Assembly: GCF_002218025.2 (NCBI RefSeq)
Contig: NZ_AP018680.1
Location: 2,604,001-2,668,000 of the forward strand
DNA: 64,000 nt
Source: Vibrio casei
GTDB lineage: Bacteria; Pseudomonadota; Gammaproteobacteria; Enterobacterales; Vibrionaceae
Direction of reading: 5' to 3'
Positions 61,620 through 64,000 of the stretch are shown one piece after another (position 1 is the first letter of the stretch; each line of letters starts with the position of its first letter). Position numbers and translations under genes: made by a program. Below the pieces are notes generated by a model, which saw only the letters and a list, made by a program, of their open reading frames with translations, did no database searches and was not told the DNA's origin.

Positions 61620-62387
61620 ATGATTGATAGCCACGCCCATATTTACGCAAAAGAATTCGACAATGATCGTGATGAGGTTGTTCAGCGGGCTCTCGATCTT
61701 GGTATCAATAAAATTCTGCTCCCCAATATTGATTTAGAATCCATTGAACCGATGCTTGCCACACAGGCCGCTTATCCAACGGTATGTCATTCTATGATGG
61801 GATTGCACCCTTGCTATGTGAATGGCAATATCCAACAAGATTTAGCCGTCATCCGAAGCTGGTTTGAAAAACATAATTTCATTGCAGTTGGTGAAATTGG
61901 CATCGATTTATACTGGGATAAAACGTACCAATCAGAGCAAGAATATGCGTTTCAGACTCAGCTTCAGTGGGCTAAAGAACTTAACCTTCCAGTTGTTATC
62001 CATACTCGAGATTCGATAGAGCAGACGCTAGAGATCCTAGAAAAAGAACAAGATGGAAACCTGACTGGTGTTTTCCATTGCTTTGGCGGCAGTGTAAAAC
62101 AAGCACAAGCTATCAATGCATTGGGCTTTCACCTAGGCATTGGAGGCGTGTCCACATTTAAAAATGGCGGCATGGATAAAGTTATTCCTCACCTCGATTT
62201 AAATTACATAATTTTAGAAACCGATTGCCCTTACCTTGCACCAACACCTCATAGAGGTAAACGTAATGAGCCCTCTTTTATGCCATTGGTCGCGCAACGT
62301 ATTGCTGATTTGCGAGAAATGAGCATCGAAGGTGTCACACAGCTAACAGACCGAAACACTCATTCATTATTCAATTTAGAGCGTTAA
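61620..62387 (+). CDS. tatD: TatD-family metal-dependent DNase
   Basis: A 255-residue TIM-barrel hydrolase. The metal site is visible from the N-terminus, MIDSHAHIYA (H5, H7), with GEIGIDLYWD, HTRDS and ILETDCPYLAP further on. TatD proteins are 3'-5' DNases linked to DNA repair and quality control, and are not needed for Tat export. In E. coli tatD lies in the tatABCD operon; here it is on the opposite strand, convergent with tatC. The 228 bp to hemB hold no other firm gene. The ATG is preceded by TGAGTTTTT with only a weak ribosome-binding site. Confidence 0.92.
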   Translation: MIDSHAHIYAKEFDNDRDEVVQRALDLGINKILLPNIDLESIEPMLATQAAYPTVCHSMMGLHPCYVNGNIQQDLAVIRSWFEKHNFIAVGEIGIDLYWDKTYQSEQEYAFQTQLQWAKELNLPVVIHTRDSIEQTLEILEKEQDGNLTGVFHCFGGSVKQAQAINALGFHLGIGGVSTFKNGGMDKVIPHLDLNYIILETDCPYLAPTPHRGKRNEPSFMPLVAQRIADLREMSIEGVTQLTDRNTHSLFNLER

Positions 62388-62423
62388 TCTCTTTCCATCT
62401 ATTTTGTTTCATATGAAACAAAA

Positions 62424-62449
62424 AAGCGCAGCTGATATGAGCTGCGCTT
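62424..62449. terminator. Bidirectional terminator between tatD and tatC
   Basis: A perfect 10-bp stem, AAGCGCAGCT with AGCTGCGCTT, and a six-base loop between convergent genes, with A/T-rich flanks. Confidence 0.88.
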
Positions 62450-62487
62450 AAAAGATTAAAAATACGAGTACTTAAATCCTATTTAAA

Positions 62488-63240
62488 CTATTCGTCGTCC
62501 TGATCGTCTTCCTTATTACGTGGTTTAGTGTAGAAACGTGAGAAGAACAAGCCTATCTCAAACAAAATACACATAGGTATTGCTAATAACGTTTGAGACA
62601 CCAAATCCGGCGGTGTTAATAACATACCGACCACAAAAGCAATAACGATAATATAAGGTCGTTTTTCTGATAATGACTTGGTATCCGTAGCCCCTGTCCA
62701 ACAAAGTAAAATAATCGCAACCGGCACTTCAAAAGCAATACCAAACGCCATAAACAATGAAAGCACAAAATCTAAATAACTGGATATATCAGTAGCAAAT
62801 TCAACCCCCCCTAAAGAAATCGCCGTAAAAAAACTAAAAACAAGTGGGAATACCACAAAGTAAGCAAATGCGACACCACAGTAAAATAGTAATGAACTTG
62901 ATATTAGCAAAGGAATAATTAAACGGCGCTCATGCTTATAAAGGCCAGGAGCGACAAATGCCCATATTTGATAGAGCACCAGAGGAACAGCAACAAATAC
63001 CGAAGCGACTAAAGTTAGCTTTAGTGGGGTAAAAAATGGTGAGGCGACATCCGTCGCAATCATTGTTGCACCGACAGGAAGGCGATCAATGAGTGGTGCT
63101 GATACAAATTCATAGATCTGGCTAGAAAACCAAACTAAACAAATAAATACCACTAGTACAGACGCTAAAGCTTTCAATATTCGATTTCTAAGCTCAATCA
63201 AGTGACTAATTAAAGGTTGAGCTTCTTCTTGAGTCGACAT
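62488..63240 (-). CDS. tatC: Twin-arginine translocase subunit TatC
   Basis: A 250-residue inner-membrane protein with six hydrophobic segments, the receptor for twin-arginine signal peptides. Conserved features are the cytoplasmic start [17 protein letters not shown] with its key Glu-Leu-Arg, and [15 protein letters not shown] 63238-63240 has GAGG ten bases upstream. It is the last gene of the tatABC operon. The PhoX-family protein at 8521-10407 is a substrate predicted from its signal. Confidence 0.95.
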   Translation of the reverse strand: MSTQEEAQPLISHLIELRNRILKALASVLVVFICLVWFSSQIYEFVSAPLIDRLPVGATMIATDVASPFFTPLKLTLVASVFVAVPLVLYQIWAFVAPGLYKHERRLIIPLLISSSLLFYCGVAFAYFVVFPLVFSFFTAISLGGVEFATDISSYLDFVLSLFMAFGIAFEVPVAIILLCWTGATDTKSLSEKRPYIIVIAFVVGMLLTPPDLVSQTLLAIPMCILFEIGLFFSRFYTKPRNKEDDQDDE

Positions 63241-63313
63241 GTAAAACCTCAATCATGAAACGCCTTACTCTGTAGTTTATAAGAGTGAGGCGCAATAAGT
63301 AAACGAACAATAT

Positions 63314-63736
63314 TTACTGGTTTTTATTTTGGGAAAGCGTGGGATCTTTTTTTTCTGATTCCAGACTTTCGGAAACATGTTCTGGTGAGCTTACACTTTC
63401 TAAATTAGATGTCTCTTGTGTCGAAGGCTCTTTGATCGAATTTTTTGCATAAGGGCGCTGAACATCTTGTGCGGCCTTTTTCAGTTCTTCAATCGAAGAT
63501 TGCAATTCAGGGGATAAATCTTTCATTCCCATTTGCTCTGCTTTACGAAGATTATCTTGTAACTCTTGGATTTTAAGTTCCTGAGACAATTCATCTTTAA
63601 CACTATTCGCCATGCTTTTTGCCGTACGAACAAACTTTGTCACACTGCGAATAGCAACGGGAAGCCGTTCAGGGCCAAGCACAACCAAGGCAACAACCGA
63701 GATTAATACCAGCTCCCAAAAACCGATATCAAACAC
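63314..63736 (-). CDS. tatB: Twin-arginine translocase subunit TatB
   Basis: A 140-residue protein with an N-terminal membrane helix ([20 protein letters not shown]), a conserved G-P-E-R-L-P hinge, an amphipathic helix and a long acidic, Ser/Glu-rich tail. It forms the substrate receptor with TatC. The gene begins three bases after tatA, so the two are tightly coupled. The tail is shorter than in E. coli TatB (171) but within the family range. Confidence 0.95.
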   Translation of the reverse strand: MFDIGFWELVLISVVALVVLGPERLPVAIRSVTKFVRTAKSMANSVKDELSQELKIQELQDNLRKAEQMGMKDLSPELQSSIEELKKAAQDVQRPYAKNSIKEPSTQETSNLESVSSPEHVSESLESEKKDPTLSQNKNQ

Positions 63737-63739
63737 CGA

Positions 63740-63994
63740 TTAACCCTGCTCTTTTTCTTTTTTAGCTTCCGCTTCTGCGGCTGCGTCTACTTTAGCTTGA
63801 TCAATTGATTTAGTATCGAAGTCTGCATCTTTTTCTGTCGATTTAGCAGAAGCATCTTCATCGCTCATGGCTTTTTTAAAGCCTTTGACTGCTGAACCTA
63901 AATCACCACCGATACCACGTAGTTTCTTAGTACCAAATAACAAAACTACGATGACAACAATGATCAAAAGTTGCCAAATACTAATTCCGCCCAT
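63740..63994 (-). CDS. tatA: Twin-arginine translocase pore subunit TatA
   Basis: An 84-residue protein with a short N-terminal membrane helix ([20 protein letters not shown]), the FG hinge followed by TKKL, an amphipathic helix and a charged Ala/Lys/Glu-rich tail. The first 26 residues match E. coli TatA at all but one position by eye. It is the first gene of the visible operon; the start codon ends six bases from the window edge, so its promoter is outside the window. Confidence 0.96.
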   Translation of the reverse strand: MGGISIWQLLIIVVIVVLLFGTKKLRGIGGDLGSAVKGFKKAMSDEDASAKSTEKDADFDTKSIDQAKVDAAAEAEAKKEKEQG

Positions 63995-64000
63995 GTTCTT

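Overview
The window looks like a piece of the main chromosome of a marine gamma-proteobacterium of the family Vibrionaceae, most likely a Vibrio. The basis is the gene families and their order: ftnA-uspB beside uspA, an XRE regulator beside glcB-aceA, a vexRAB-like efflux operon beside ubiK and ilvC/ilvY, rhlB-gppA divergent from trxA-rho, and a long UbiD. Almost all of it is ordinary core genome. I see no insertion sequence, prophage, integrase, CRISPR array or plasmid function.

Layout. 1-5.2 kb: start of a flavoprotein oxidoreductase, uspB, ftnA, uspA, a biotin transporter (yigM) with a BirA-type operator, an unrecognised four-cysteine/lysine-rich protein, a periplasmic retropepsin-like protein and rsmJ. 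5.3-10.4 kb: a PAS-GGDEF-EAL protein whose periplasmic sensor looks deleted, asnC and a Tat-exported PhoX-family protein. 10.5-16.3 kb: the glyoxylate shunt, with an XRE/DUF3612-type regulator divergent from glcB and aceA; REP-like doublets sit on both sides of aceA. 16.7-23.1 kb: argO/argP, prlC with an ERIC-like element in its leader, rlmJ and gor. 23.2-26.5 kb: three probable outer-membrane beta-barrel genes of unknown function, two of them paralogous. 26.6-33.2 kb: a Gfo/Idh oxidoreductase and a four-gene peptide ABC importer operon. 33.6-34.4 kb: an Arg-His-Pro-His-(pseudo-Pro)-Pro tRNA cluster built by tandem duplication. 34.7-45.3 kb: cytochrome c5, rep, vexRAB, ubiK, ilvC and ilvY. 45.3-51.3 kb: a complete rRNA operon on the minus strand, 16S-Ile-Ala-23S-5S-Thr-5S. 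51.4-64 kb: ubiD-ferredoxin-fre, a secreted hypothetical, rho, trxA, rhlB-gppA, hemB, tatD and tatABC.

Functional links visible here: the tatABC translocase would export the PhoX-family protein; GlcB and AceA form the glyoxylate bypass and share a control region with the XRE regulator; the YigM biotin-transporter call is strengthened by the BirA-like site; UbiK and UbiD both serve ubiquinone synthesis; Rho, Trx, RhlB and GppA form a conserved housekeeping block.

The observations most worth following are the outer-membrane barrel cluster, the internal repeat in UbiD with a ferredoxin gene between ubiD and fre, the tRNA duplication with a decayed tRNA-Pro, the terminator-like hairpin inside the rRNA operon, and the four-cysteine protein with a Fur-like site. 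I do not see a convincing new multi-gene system.
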